Of a stretch of DNA of 15,770 nt, positions 6,240-14,501 are shown in pieces. Location of the stretch: contig DAOOIT010000102.1 in NCBI GenBank assembly GCA_035384565.1, forward strand, positions 1 through 15,770. Reading direction: 5' to 3'. The stretch comes from Planctomycetota bacterium. Lineage in GTDB: Bacteria; Planctomycetota; PUPC01; DSUN01. The notes under the pieces were generated by a model. It ran no database searches. It saw only the letters and a program-made list of their open reading frames with translations, and was not told where the DNA came from. The position numbers and the translations under genes are program-made. Position 1 is the stretch's first letter; each line of letters begins with the position of its first letter.

Positions 6240-7631
6240 CTACCAGCGTCGCCAGAACATCGCGGGCACGGCCCGCGCCATGGTCTTCAGCCGCACGAGC
6301 ACCCGGTCGTAGGGGTGGCACAGGCACTTCCACAGGTAGCGCGGCGTGAGGTAGAAGCGGCGGTAGGCCCGCTTGGCCATCGCGCGGATCTGCTCGTTGG
6401 AGAACTGCGGCATATCCGGCTCGCCCCGCGCGTTCAGCCACCCCTCGGCCTTCATCATGTCATGATAGGGCGTGCCGGGAAAGGGGATCATGAGCTGGAA
6501 CTGCGCGGTGTAGGGGTCGAGCCGCTTCGCCCACGCGATGGTCTTCTCGAACGACTCGGGCGTCTCGCCCGGGAAGCCGACCGCGAAGTCGCCGTGGATG
6601 CGGAGGCCGGCCCGCTTCGCGTCGTCGGTGAACTGGGTCATCCGCTCGACCGTGACGCCCTTCCTGATGCGTTGGAGCACCTCGGGGTCGCCCGATTCGT
6701 AGCCCACGTGGAGGTTGAGGCAGCCGGCCCGCTTCATCAGCTTCAGCACCTCGAAGCCCATATTGCCGCGCGCGTAGCACGACCAGGGCAGGCGAATGCC
6801 CGCCGCCAGCTTCGCCTCGCTGAACTCGCGGGCGCGGGACTCGGGGAACGTGTCGTCCTGGATCATCACCGACCGCACCTGGGGCAGCTCGCGCTCGATG
6901 CAGCGGAGCTCCTCGATGACGTTGCCGATCGAGCGGACGCTGTAGTTGGTGCCGCACACGTAGGTGTGGACCCACAGGCAGTAGGTGCAATGGCCGTAGC
7001 AGCAGCCGCGGCCGGTCAGGATGTCCATGAAGGGGAACAGCTCGGAGGGCGTCTTGTAGCGGCGGAGGTCCACCTGCCTCGCCAGAAAGCGCGAGACGAA
7101 GGGAATCGCGTCCAGCTCCTCGCCCGTGAGGTAGGGGCGAACCGGGTTGCGGACGATGCTGCTGCCCTCCCGGCGCACGAGGTTGCGGACCTCGGCGGGC
7201 GGCCGCCCGGCGGCGAGTTCGGCGACGGGATGCTCGAACTGGCCGACGACGAGCTTGGCGATCACGCGGGCCTTGGCCAGCGTGGCCTCGGGGTCAATCG
7301 AGGCGAACGGGCCGACGAGCACGGCGTCGCAGCCCAGTTCCTCGACGAGCGGCTCCGCGAGGTCGAGGTCGTTCTGCTCGCTCAGGCGGCCCGTGTAGAG
7401 CACCAGCAGGTCGGGGCGGAACTCGCGCACGATGCGTCGCGTGGCCTCGTGGTCCAGGTAGTGGGCGGGGGCGTCCACCAGCTTCACCGTGTGGCCCTGC
7501 CCCTCCAGCCACGCGCCGCAGTAGCCGAGCAGGATGGGATACCACTGCGTGGCCGAGAGCGACACGAAGTCGCAGCGGGCATTCCGCATATACTCGGGCA
7601 CGTAGGGAGCGGAGAGGAGCAGGACCTTCAT
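6240..7631 (-). CDS. B12-binding-type radical SAM enzyme (second)
   Basis: A 463-residue cytoplasmic enzyme. Residues 1-150 form a Rossmann-like domain resembling the cobalamin-binding domain of B12-type radical SAM proteins, without the D-x-H-x-x-G motif of methionine synthase. The radical SAM core starts near 195; the [4Fe-4S] ligands are C211, C215 and C218 in CYGHCTYC. Further core features are MIQDDTF, the GYESGDPEVLQRIRKG-like segment and GFPGET. An additional Cys pair (C210, C226) is nearby. Start ATG at 7631 has GAGGAG 6 nt upstream and overlaps the preceding stop as ATGA (7628-7631), indicating translational coupling. Family members do methylations, ring contractions and other radical modifications of sugars, lipids or cofactors. 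Context points to envelope glycan or lipid modification, but the substrate is unknown. Confidence 0.88.
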   Translation of the reverse strand: MKVLLLSAPYVPEYMRNARCDFVSLSATQWYPILLGYCGAWLEGQGHTVKLVDAPAHYLDHEATRRIVREFRPDLLVLYTGRLSEQNDLDLAEPLVEELGCDAVLVGPFASIDPEATLAKARVIAKLVVGQFEHPVAELAAGRPPAEVRNLVRREGSSIVRNPVRPYLTGEELDAIPFVSRFLARQVDLRRYKTPSELFPFMDILTGRGCCYGHCTYCLWVHTYVCGTNYSVRSIGNVIEELRCIERELPQVRSVMIQDDTFPESRAREFSEAKLAAGIRLPWSCYARGNMGFEVLKLMKRAGCLNLHVGYESGDPEVLQRIRKGVTVERMTQFTDDAKRAGLRIHGDFAVGFPGETPESFEKTIAWAKRLDPYTAQFQLMIPFPGTPYHDMMKAEGWLNARGEPDMPQFSNEQIRAMAKRAYRRFYLTPRYLWKCLCHPYDRVLVRLKTMARAVPAMFWRRW

Positions 7632-9589
7632 GGCGCGCTCCTCGAGGGCCGCGGCGAGGCGGCCCGGAAGATCACGTACTGCGCCGCGGGGTCGTGCACG
7701 GCCATCTCGTAGCCCGGCGCCGCCATCCCCTGCGCACGCAACTGGTCGTAGTCGCGCGGGATGTCGCGCACGTTGTCCACCACGAGGAAGCCGGGCCGGA
7801 AGCGTTCCACGATGAGCCCCAGGTGCTCGATCAGCCAGGTGCCGCCGACGCTGCGGCGCCCGGTCATGCAGGTGACGAGCTGCGGGTAGCTCGTGGCGAT
7901 GACGTCGTCGGACCGCGTCATCTCCTCGAGGTGCCGCAGGATGGGCGCGTAGGCGCAGTTCGGGCCGTACGTGCGCACCCGTATGATACTCCGGGCGTCG
8001 AGGAATGCCAGCGCGAGAAGCGGAATGGCCAAGGCGGGAACAGCCCAACGCCTGGCGAGCGCCCGCTCGAGCCGCCCGTGCCACAGCCCCCAGAGCGTGC
8101 GCAGCGCGAGCGCGAGGGCCACCGGCGTCACCACCAGCATGTGCCGCACGCGGGCGCCGGGGTTCACGGCGGGCATCAGGAGCAGGTAGGCCAGCATCGC
8201 CACAGCCACCAGCCGGCCCGGCCGGCTGCGCGCGGCGAGGGCGAGCAGGGCGAGCGCGCACGCCACGGCGGGCGCCCCGTCGAGCCAGGCGAGGCGATAC
8301 TGGGCGACGGTGAGCGCGCCCATCGCCTGCCGGGCGAAGAAGGGGAACCAGCTCGCCAGGTGGACCGCGAAGGCGACGGGATGGGCTTGCACCTCGCCGC
8401 CAATGGCCGCGTTGCCCACGGTGTCGAAGAGGCTCTCGCCCGTCAGGTTCGCGGCGCACAGGCGGCGGCTCTGCTCCATCCAGGAACCCAGCGTATCCAC
8501 GAACCGCCCCGCGGCCGCGTCGTACCGCAGGAAGTAGATGCCCAGGCTGTCCCACCCGGGGCGCGCCGCGCGGAGCAGCGCGGGCAGGCCCAGCCACAGC
8601 AGCACCCCGCCAGCCGCCAGCGCCCCGGCCAACCCGAGCCGGAGCGTGCGGGGCACTCGGACGCCCCCAACGGTCTGCCCCGCGAGCCACGCGGCGGCCA
8701 GGAGCACGGCCATCATCGCCGAATCGGGGCGCAGCAGCACCATCAGCGCCAACGACAGGCCCACCGCGCCGCACCGTGCCAGCCGATGCCCGCCTGCGGT
8801 GAGCGCGAGGCCGACCGCCGTCGCCAGCGCGAGCGCGCCGGGGGCCGTCACCACGCCCAGCCCGAGGAGGATGAAGTGTGACGGCACCACGGCCAGCCCA
8901 ACTGTCAGCAGGAGCGCGTGCGGCCCATCGCGGCCCCCCGCCCCCAGCCGCACGAGGGCGCTCAGCAGGCAGAGGAGCAGGACCCCGGCGACGATGCCGT
9001 AGACGTGGAGCGACTGGGTGTTCGCTCCGACCAGGTGGAAGAGGAATGCGGTGGCCAGGGCCGGCACGGGATGGCTGCGAACGTAGGAGACCTCGCCCCG
9101 CGGGTAGTCGGCGGCGAAGTAGTCGGGCGCCCACCCCCGCCCAGCGACCAGGTTGGCGGCGGCTCGGTAGTAGACGGGCGGGTCGCCGAGGTCCATCGTC
9201 ACCTGGCTCGGGTACGGCGAGAGCGGCATCGCCCCGAGCCAGAAGAGCGCGACGGCGGCCAGCGCGGCCAGCGCCAGGCGCTCCCAGCGCCCGAGGCCGC
9301 GCACGACGGCGGCGAGGTCGCCTCGCACGCTCCGCCAGCACGCCAGCGCCACGCCCGCGAGGCCCGCCCAGCAGGCCAGCCGCGCCGCCGCGGGCGGCAA
9401 CAGCGCGAGGCACAGGCCCTCGAAGGCCGCCACGAGCAGCGACGAGACCACGAACGCTGCGCCCAGCAGCACCGGCAGCGGCCACGCCGCTGCCCCCGCG
9501 CGCCGCACCCGCAGCAGGCACGCGAGGCCGGGCAGCGTGAAGGCCAGAAGCCCCAGGACGCCGTGGGCGATTGCCGCGATGTGCTCCAT
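7628..9589 (-). CDS. GT-C-type polytopic membrane glycosyltransferase-like protein (first)
   Basis: A 653-residue membrane protein with about a dozen hydrophobic segments from residue 8 to about 530, then a soluble tail of about 120 residues containing ATSYPQLVTCMTGRRSV. The loop MDLGDPPVYYRAAANL (132-147) has acidic residues D133 and D136 where GT-C enzymes carry their catalytic Asp, followed by GRGW and a soluble loop. The predicted role is sugar transfer from a polyprenyl-phosphate donor outside the membrane. The ATG at 9589 is chosen for its GAGGG upstream and its position 8 nt after the preceding stop; upstream in-frame sequence is a shadow of the radical SAM gene. The stop overlaps the next start by 4 nt. 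It resembles the other GT-C protein of this operon in architecture but is clearly diverged in sequence. Confidence 0.82.
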   Translation of the reverse strand: MEHIAAIAHGVLGLLAFTLPGLACLLRVRRAGAAAWPLPVLLGAAFVVSSLLVAAFEGLCLALLPPAAARLACWAGLAGVALACWRSVRGDLAAVVRGLGRWERLALAALAAVALFWLGAMPLSPYPSQVTMDLGDPPVYYRAAANLVAGRGWAPDYFAADYPRGEVSYVRSHPVPALATAFLFHLVGANTQSLHVYGIVAGVLLLCLLSALVRLGAGGRDGPHALLLTVGLAVVPSHFILLGLGVVTAPGALALATAVGLALTAGGHRLARCGAVGLSLALMVLLRPDSAMMAVLLAAAWLAGQTVGGVRVPRTLRLGLAGALAAGGVLLWLGLPALLRAARPGWDSLGIYFLRYDAAAGRFVDTLGSWMEQSRRLCAANLTGESLFDTVGNAAIGGEVQAHPVAFAVHLASWFPFFARQAMGALTVAQYRLAWLDGAPAVACALALLALAARSRPGRLVAVAMLAYLLLMPAVNPGARVRHMLVVTPVALALALRTLWGLWHGRLERALARRWAVPALAIPLLALAFLDARSIIRVRTYGPNCAYAPILRHLEEMTRSDDVIATSYPQLVTCMTGRRSVGGTWLIEHLGLIVERFRPGFLVVDNVRDIPRDYDQLRAQGMAAPGYEMAVHDPAAQYVIFRAASPRPSRSAP

Positions 9590-9597
9590 CCCCGCCC

Positions 9598-11001
9598 TCA
9601 CCGCAGTTTGAGGAGGAACCGCAGGATTCGCAGCGGCGAATAGCTCGCGAGCGCGGCGGCGAGCCGCCGGGGCGAGCTGGTGTAGAACCGCAGCAGCGCC
9701 CACAGGCGCCACCGCCGCATCTCGCGCACCGTGAAGCCCCGCGGCGCGTAGGTCACCTGGTAGTAGTCCACGCCCTCGGGCGCCGCCGCGATCTCGCCCT
9801 CCGCGATCAGCCGCTCGCACACGGGCGTGCCCGGCAGCGGCTGGAAGCAGGTGAACGTGGCCCAGTCGAACGCGTTGCGGCACGCGAAGGCGATGGTCTG
9901 GCGGAAGTCGTCCGCCGTCTCGCCCGGATAGCCGAGGATGAAGAAGCCGAAGACCTTGAGGCCGGCCTCGCGAATCAGGGCCAGCTTCTCGCGCACCGTA
10001 GGCAGGTGCACCTTCTTGCGCATCCGCTCGAGCGTGCGCTCGCTGCCGCTCTCGGGCGCGATGAAGAGGGCCTGCCACCCCGCCTGCTTCATCAGCCCGA
10101 GCAGCTCGCGATCCAGATACTCCACCTTGATGCCGTTGGGCGCGCAGAACGACACCCCCTTCAGCCCCATGCCCAGGATGGCGCGGCACAGCGCCTTCGC
10201 GTAGTCCTGGTGGAACGTGAAGTTGTCGTCAATCAGGTTGAAGCCGTCAATGCCCAGCCGTTCGTGCAGGCGGCGAATCTCGGCGACGACCGACTCGACG
10301 GGCCGCGTGCGCACGCGGGTGCCGCTGATGAGCCGGGCCGAGCAGTATTCGCAGGGGAACGGGCAGCCGCGCGTGGTGTGGATGGGCGCGATGCGGCGAG
10401 CCTTGCGGTGCAGGCCGTAGCGGTAGCCGGCGGCCAGGTAGGCGTCGAGGCGGATGAACTCGTAGTCGCACGGCTTCAGGGCGTCGAGCGGCTCCCAGCG
10501 CGGCGGGTTCGCGGCGGGCGCGCCGGCCGCGTCGCGGAAGACGAGGCCCGGCACGGCGCGCTTCGCGGCGTCGGTGAGTTCGCCGCGCCGCAGCAGGCCG
10601 AGGAACTGCGGCAGCGACCACTCGCCCTCGCCCACGAAGCCGTAGTCCGCGTCCAGCGTCTCGAAGAGCCGCGTGCCCAGGCCCGACACGGTGGGCCCGC
10701 CCGCGAGAATGGGCAACGATGGGAATCGCTGGCGAATCGCCGCAATCGCCTCGCGCGCGCCGGGCAGGTTGAAGTGCCACACGGAGAGGCCGACAGCGTG
10801 GGGCTGGAACCGTTCGGCCTCATCCGCCACCTCGGCATTGGGCCGGCGGCTCAGCACGCCGTCCGACAGGCGCGCCTCGCAGCCGTCGGGCAGGTTGGCC
10901 GCCAGGTAGCCGAGGCCCAGCGGCAGGAAGCCGTGCAACTGCGCCCCCGCCACCGCGGGCCACACGAGCAGCAGCCTCGTCTTGTCGCCGGGCGAGGCCA
11001 T
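9598..11001 (-). CDS. B12-binding-type radical SAM enzyme (first)
   Basis: A 467-residue cytoplasmic enzyme. The N-terminal cobalamin-binding-like domain (about 8-145) shows PLGLGYLAA (27-35), ILAGGPTVS (98-106) and GEGE (124-127), typical of B12-type radical SAM proteins. The radical SAM core has CPFPCEYC with ligands C213, C217 and C220, followed by LIDDNF, IAPESGSERTLERMRKK-like and GYPGET segments. The C-terminal region (about 395-467) is basic and could contact membrane or substrate. Start ATG at 11001 has GAGGG 8 nt upstream, 10 nt after the methyltransferase stop. The neighbour downstream is a GT-C protein, an order repeated by the second pair. Possible chemistry includes C-methylation of an sp3 carbon. 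Family assignment is strong; the reaction is unknown. Confidence 0.9.
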   Translation of the reverse strand: MASPGDKTRLLLVWPAVAGAQLHGFLPLGLGYLAANLPDGCEARLSDGVLSRRPNAEVADEAERFQPHAVGLSVWHFNLPGAREAIAAIRQRFPSLPILAGGPTVSGLGTRLFETLDADYGFVGEGEWSLPQFLGLLRRGELTDAAKRAVPGLVFRDAAGAPAANPPRWEPLDALKPCDYEFIRLDAYLAAGYRYGLHRKARRIAPIHTTRGCPFPCEYCSARLISGTRVRTRPVESVVAEIRRLHERLGIDGFNLIDDNFTFHQDYAKALCRAILGMGLKGVSFCAPNGIKVEYLDRELLGLMKQAGWQALFIAPESGSERTLERMRKKVHLPTVREKLALIREAGLKVFGFFILGYPGETADDFRQTIAFACRNAFDWATFTCFQPLPGTPVCERLIAEGEIAAAPEGVDYYQVTYAPRGFTVREMRRWRLWALLRFYTSSPRRLAAALASYSPLRILRFLLKLR

Positions 11002-11011
11002 CGGCTTGCCC

Positions 11012-12001
11012 TCACGTCTTGCGCAGCCGCAGGCACTGCTCCACGGTGACGGCCTTGAACGCCAACGCCCGCTCGGCCACCGCGGCCAGCGGCCAGGCGA
11101 GCCAGCGGAGCGCCTGGGCCAGGCGCGGTAGGCCGGCGTACTCGATGCAGTTGGTCGCCACGATGGCGCTGAAGGTCCACAGCGTGGAAACGTAGCGCCG
11201 CCGCTCGATGGCGAAGCCGGCGCCGGTGAGCGTCCGCACGTCGGCGTCGTTGAAATCGGGCTCCGCGCCCGACGACGAGGCGCCGAAACGCCGTCGCTTC
11301 TCCAGCGAACGCTTGACCCCGAGCACGAAGTGGTGCAGGTGCCGCCCCAGGAAGGCGCCGTTGCGGTCGTAGACGAGCAGCAGCCCGCGCGGCTTCAGCA
11401 CGCGATGGATCTCGCTCACCGTGGCTGCCAGGGCGTCCTGCGCCTTGCAGTGGTGCAGCACGCCGTTGGCCACCACGGCGTCGAGGCTGGCGTCGGCGAA
11501 CGGCAGGGGCGGCACGGCGCATTGCATCGCCAGCGGCAGGCCGTAGGCCTCGCGGCCCAGCCGCAGCATGCGGGCCGAGAAGTCGAGCGTCACGGCCGCG
11601 TGGCCCTGGGCGACCAGCTCGCGCGAGAAGTAACCCGTGCCGCCGCCCAGGTCGAGCACGAGCAGGCGCGGCTCCCCGCCCAGCGCATAGGTGCGCCGTT
11701 TGGCCGCGTGCAGCAGGCCGAAGAGCGGCGAACGCGGCTCGCGCAGGTAGAACTCGGCGTTCCGCTCCCAGTCCTCGAGCTCCTGCTGCACCACGCCGTC
11801 GGCGCGACCTGCCGCGGGCGGCGCCATGACGAGCACGCCCTCGGCGATGGGGTGTTCGGCGCCGCACGAACGGCAGCGCAGGCCGCCCTCGGCCGCCTCG
11901 AGCGGGCCGGCCTGGCACCGGGAGCAGCGCAGCCGCCCCGCCAGCTCGGGCCACCCGGGCTGCGGCGAAGCGGGGGCCGCGTGCGGAGTCGCCATCTTCA
12001 C
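11012..12001 (-). CDS. class I SAM methyltransferase with Trm112-like zinc ribbon
   Basis: A 329-residue cytoplasmic enzyme. An N-terminal zinc ribbon carries CxxC pairs at C26/C29 and C43/C46, followed by a class I methyltransferase fold. Motif I is VLDLGGGTGYF (115-125), the acidic end of strand 2 is LDFS (139-142), and PFADASLDAVVANGVLHH (167-184) fits the UbiE/Methyltransf_11 pattern. The C-terminal part (about 230-329) is less typical, with a hydrophobic stretch that might touch the membrane. GTG at 12001 overlaps the preceding stop as GTGA, but ATG at 11995 has GGGGGG 7 nt upstream and may be the real start, giving 327 residues. Second gene of the operon. It probably methylates a sugar, lipid or biosynthetic intermediate. 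Confidence 0.88.
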   Translation of the reverse strand: MKMATPHAAPASPQPGWPELAGRLRCSRCQAGPLEAAEGGLRCRSCGAEHPIAEGVLVMAPPAAGRADGVVQQELEDWERNAEFYLREPRSPLFGLLHAAKRRTYALGGEPRLLVLDLGGGTGYFSRELVAQGHAAVTLDFSARMLRLGREAYGLPLAMQCAVPPLPFADASLDAVVANGVLHHCKAQDALAATVSEIHRVLKPRGLLLVYDRNGAFLGRHLHHFVLGVKRSLEKRRRFGASSSGAEPDFNDADVRTLTGAGFAIERRRYVSTLWTFSAIVATNCIEYAGLPRLAQALRWLAWPLAAVAERALAFKAVTVEQCLRLRKT

Positions 12002-13203
12002 GCCCCCCGATTCGGCGCAGGCCCCGACGCGGCGCCAGGTCCGCCCTCCCCCACCTTTGCGTAGCTGCTCGTCTGCCGGTAGAACGGATACGACAGGCCC
12101 GTGGCCAGGAGCAGGAAGTTGCTGTAGACGTACGCCGTGAGCAGCGTGAAGAAATCCGTGGGTCCCTCATCGGGCGTGGGGATGCGGCGGAAGGTGGCGC
12201 TGGTGGCGGCCAGGAGCACGGCCAGGAAGCCGAAGCCGATGAGCACCACGTCGTAGCGCCCCAGCGTGAGCAGCGATACGCCCAGCAGCAGAAACCAGAA
12301 GCCCGCCCAGGGCAGCAGGAGGAGCTGGGCGACCTTGGTGGTGTAGATCATCTTCCAGCCCTTGGGCATGTCCGGCATGCGGTAGAGGAAGCGCAAGGCC
12401 TCGCGCAGGAAGGCGTTCGACTTGCGGAACTTGTGGGCGAAGAACTCCTCGTGCGTGCTCGGCCCGCGCACCTCGCTCACCACGGCGTCGCGGCAGTAGA
12501 CCGTGCGCAGCCCGCGGGTGTTGGCCTCGAAGGCCACGTAGATGTCGTCGGCCACCACGTCGGGCGGGAACTGGGCGATCAGCGAGCGGCGGAAGGCGTA
12601 GCACACGGCGATCACGATGCTGGCCGCGTGCACGTCGCTCTCCAGCAGGCGCCCGCGGTTCTGGCCCAGCCAGTAGCAGCGGTCCACCTCCAGCGGCTTC
12701 GCGGGGTACACGTAGGCCCCCACCACGGCCACCTGCGGGTCGCGGCAGAACTCGCGCGCCAGGGCCGAAATCGCGTCCAGTTCCATCTGCCCGTCCACGT
12801 CCGCGTTCACCACGATCTCGCCCTTGAGCTGGGGCAGCACGTAGTTGAGCTGGTGGATCTTGCCCTTCTCGGGGCAGCGCACCAGGCGCACCGTCGGGTC
12901 GCTTTGCACGTGCGGCTCGAGCATCGCCAGAGTGCCGTCGGTCGAGCCGCCGTCGGCGAAGACGATCTCGAGCAGAGCCTTCGGGTAGTCCTGCTCGCGC
13001 AGGTTGACGTACTTTGCGAGGATCTGGTCCTTCTCGTTGTAGCAGGGCACGATCACGGAGACGAAGGGCAGCCGATCGCAGTCGAGCGGTGGCCGCGGCC
13101 TCGGGCGCACGAGCCCCAGGCACCGCAGATAGAGGTAGTAGCCGAAACAGGTCCACCCCATCACAAGACAGCTCAGGCCGAAGAGCAGAATGAGCACCCA
13201 CAC
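11998..13203 (-). CDS. membrane-anchored GT2 glycosyltransferase
   Basis: A 401-residue family 2 glycosyltransferase. One N-terminal membrane segment (about 2-30) is followed by the GT-A domain: VSVIVPCYNEKD (48-59), DGGSTDG (84-90), the metal-binding DVD (135-137) and ADD (219-220 for the acidic pair). Two or three C-terminal membrane segments follow (about 290-380). Where processive synthases have QxxRW, this protein reads HKFRKSN (257-263), so it may not be processive. It would use a nucleotide-sugar donor at the inner face of the membrane. GTG at 13203 is preferred over ATG at 13260: AGGAG lies 9 nt upstream (13213-13217), and the ATG falls inside the promoter spacer. First gene of the six-gene operon, ending in a 4-nt overlap with the methyltransferase. 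Confidence 0.88.
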   Translation of the reverse strand: MWVLILLFGLSCLVMGWTCFGYYLYLRCLGLVRPRPRPPLDCDRLPFVSVIVPCYNEKDQILAKYVNLREQDYPKALLEIVFADGGSTDGTLAMLEPHVQSDPTVRLVRCPEKGKIHQLNYVLPQLKGEIVVNADVDGQMELDAISALAREFCRDPQVAVVGAYVYPAKPLEVDRCYWLGQNRGRLLESDVHAASIVIAVCYAFRRSLIAQFPPDVVADDIYVAFEANTRGLRTVYCRDAVVSEVRGPSTHEEFFAHKFRKSNAFLREALRFLYRMPDMPKGWKMIYTTKVAQLLLLPWAGFWFLLLGVSLLTLGRYDVVLIGFGFLAVLLAATSATFRRIPTPDEGPTDFFTLLTAYVYSNFLLLATGLSYPFYRQTSSYAKVGEGGPGAASGPAPNRGA

Positions 13204-13238
13204 GCTGGTCGGCTCCTGGAAGGATGCGGGACGCGTAG

Positions 13239-13267
13239 AGTATATAGCCCCTGCCCGCATGGTTCAA
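13239..13267 (-). promoter_or_regulatory. sigma-70-type promoter of the six-gene operon
   Basis: On the minus strand, -35 TTGAAC (13262-13267), a 17-nt spacer and -10 TATACT (13239-13244). The predicted start point is near 13232, leaving a leader of about 28 nt that contains the AGGAG site for the GTG at 13203. It is divergent to the aldo/keto reductase promoter; the two -35 boxes are 21 bp apart. Confidence 0.65.
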
Positions 13268-13288
13268 TGGCATTTTGGCGGCCCCCCC

Positions 13289-13317
13289 TTGACGAAGCCG
13301 CGTCCCACGCCTACAAT
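13289..13317 (+). promoter_or_regulatory. sigma-70-type promoter of the aldo/keto reductase gene
   Basis: TTGACG (13289-13294), a 17-nt spacer and TACAAT (13312-13317) give a strong match to the vegetative promoter consensus. The predicted start near 13324 leaves a leader of about 49 nt ending in a strong Shine-Dalgarno sequence, AAAGGAGGT at 13360-13368. Confidence 0.7.
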
Positions 13318-13326
13318 TGCGTGGGA
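13303..13326. promoter_or_regulatory. operator-like inverted repeat over the -10 box
   Basis: Perfect 8-bp arms, TCCCACGC (13303-13310) and GCGTGGGA (13319-13326), surround an 8-bp centre that contains the TACAAT -10 box. The size and placement fit a dimeric repressor site covering the -10 and start point. No regulator gene is present in the window to match it. Confidence 0.5.
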
Positions 13327-13372
13327 ACTGGGGACAAGGCTCACGCTCCGCGTTGGGGCAAAGGAGGTCCGT

Positions 13373-14470
13373 ATGCCGCGAGGCAAGATCACCCGCCGCG
13401 AGTTCGTGCGCGACACAGCGGTCGCCACCGCCGCGGTCGCCGCCACCGCCACGATGGCCAGGGCCGCCGAGCCCGACAACAGCAAGATCCTGAACTACAA
13501 CGAGAACATGCTCTACCGCCGCTGCGGCAAGACCAATCTCATGGTCTCCGCCGTCTGCCTCGGCGGCCACTGGAAGCGGATCAACGAGGTCGTCAAGGAC
13601 GCCTTCCAGGGCGGCAACTGGCTGGCCGTGGACCCCAAGAACGCCGACTTCCTGGCCAACCGCACCGAGGTGGTGAGCCGCTGCATTGACGTGGGCATCA
13701 ACTACATTGACGCCTGCACCCACAAGGAGACCCTGGCCTACAGCCACGCCCTCAAAGGCCGCCGCGACAAGATGTACCTCGGCTACTCCTGGTACGAACA
13801 CGAGATGCGCAACGGCCAGTTCCGCACCGCCGAAAAGCTCCTCCAGTCGCTCGACGAGGGCCTGAAGCTCTGCGGCCTCGACTACGTGGACCTCTGGCGC
13901 ATCACGCTCCACGAGCGCTCGAGCCAGCACACCGATGCCGAGATCGAGCAGATGGCGAAGGCGCTCGAAACGGCCAAGAAGCAGGGCAAGGCCCGCTTCA
14001 CGGGCTTCTCCTCCCACGACCGCCCGCACATCAAGAAGATCATCGAAACCTACCCCAGCGTCGTGGACGCCATCGTGACGCCCTACACGGCCAAGACCAA
14101 GGAGGCCCCGCAGGACAGCCTGTTCGACGCCCTCCGCAAGCACGACGTCGGCTTCTTCGGCATCAAGCCGTTCGCCAGCGGCTCGCTCTTCAAGGCCGGC
14201 GGCGCCCCCGCAGGCCCCGAGGCCGAGGAGGACGACCGCCGCGCCCGCCTCGCCATCCGCTACATCCTCTGCAACCCCGTGATCACCGCCCCCATCCCCG
14301 GCATGATCACCACGCACCAGGTAGATAACGTCGCCCTCGCCGTCAAGGAAAGCAAGGAGAAGAAGGAACTCACCCGCGCCGAAATCCGCGAGCTTCAGGC
14401 CGCCATGGACGATGCCTGGGCCTGCCTGCCCGAGGACTATCAGTGGCTCAAGGACTGGGAGGTCGTGTGA
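13373..14470 (+). CDS. Tat-exported aldo/keto reductase-like protein with altered active site
   Basis: A 365-residue protein. The N-terminus has a twin-arginine signal, TRREFVR at 7-13, a hydrophobic Ala-rich segment and an ARA cleavage site near 29-31. The rest follows the aldo/keto reductase TIM barrel: CGKTNLMVSAVCLGG (51-65), GINYIDACT (108-116), LDYVDLWRI (169-177), TGFSSHD (210-216), and a C-terminal PIPGM segment (307-311). Of the usual Asp-Tyr-Lys-His tetrad only Asp113 is obvious. The position five residues on is Lys118 rather than Tyr, the usual TK after strand 3 reads YS (138-139), and the His position reads Thr178. The ATG at 13373 is fixed by AAAGGAGGT and by the Tat motif. The oxidoreductase role is doubtful; such Tat-exported divergent members occur in planctomycete-type genomes. 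Confidence 0.88.
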   Translation: MPRGKITRREFVRDTAVATAAVAATATMARAAEPDNSKILNYNENMLYRRCGKTNLMVSAVCLGGHWKRINEVVKDAFQGGNWLAVDPKNADFLANRTEVVSRCIDVGINYIDACTHKETLAYSHALKGRRDKMYLGYSWYEHEMRNGQFRTAEKLLQSLDEGLKLCGLDYVDLWRITLHERSSQHTDAEIEQMAKALETAKKQGKARFTGFSSHDRPHIKKIIETYPSVVDAIVTPYTAKTKEAPQDSLFDALRKHDVGFFGIKPFASGSLFKAGGAPAGPEAEEDDRRARLAIRYILCNPVITAPIPGMITTHQVDNVALAVKESKEKKELTRAEIRELQAAMDDAWACLPEDYQWLKDWEVV

Positions 14471-14501
14471 CACTGAAGCGGCCCACGACCGCCTTTGGGG
14501 A

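Noticed and set aside
4137..7712. Very long plus-strand open frame (about 1190 codons) opposite two genes
   Set aside because: It runs antisense to the radical SAM and GT-C genes, which have clear motifs and ribosome sites. Its composition is Arg/Gly/Glu/His-rich without domains, as expected for a GC-rich antisense shadow.
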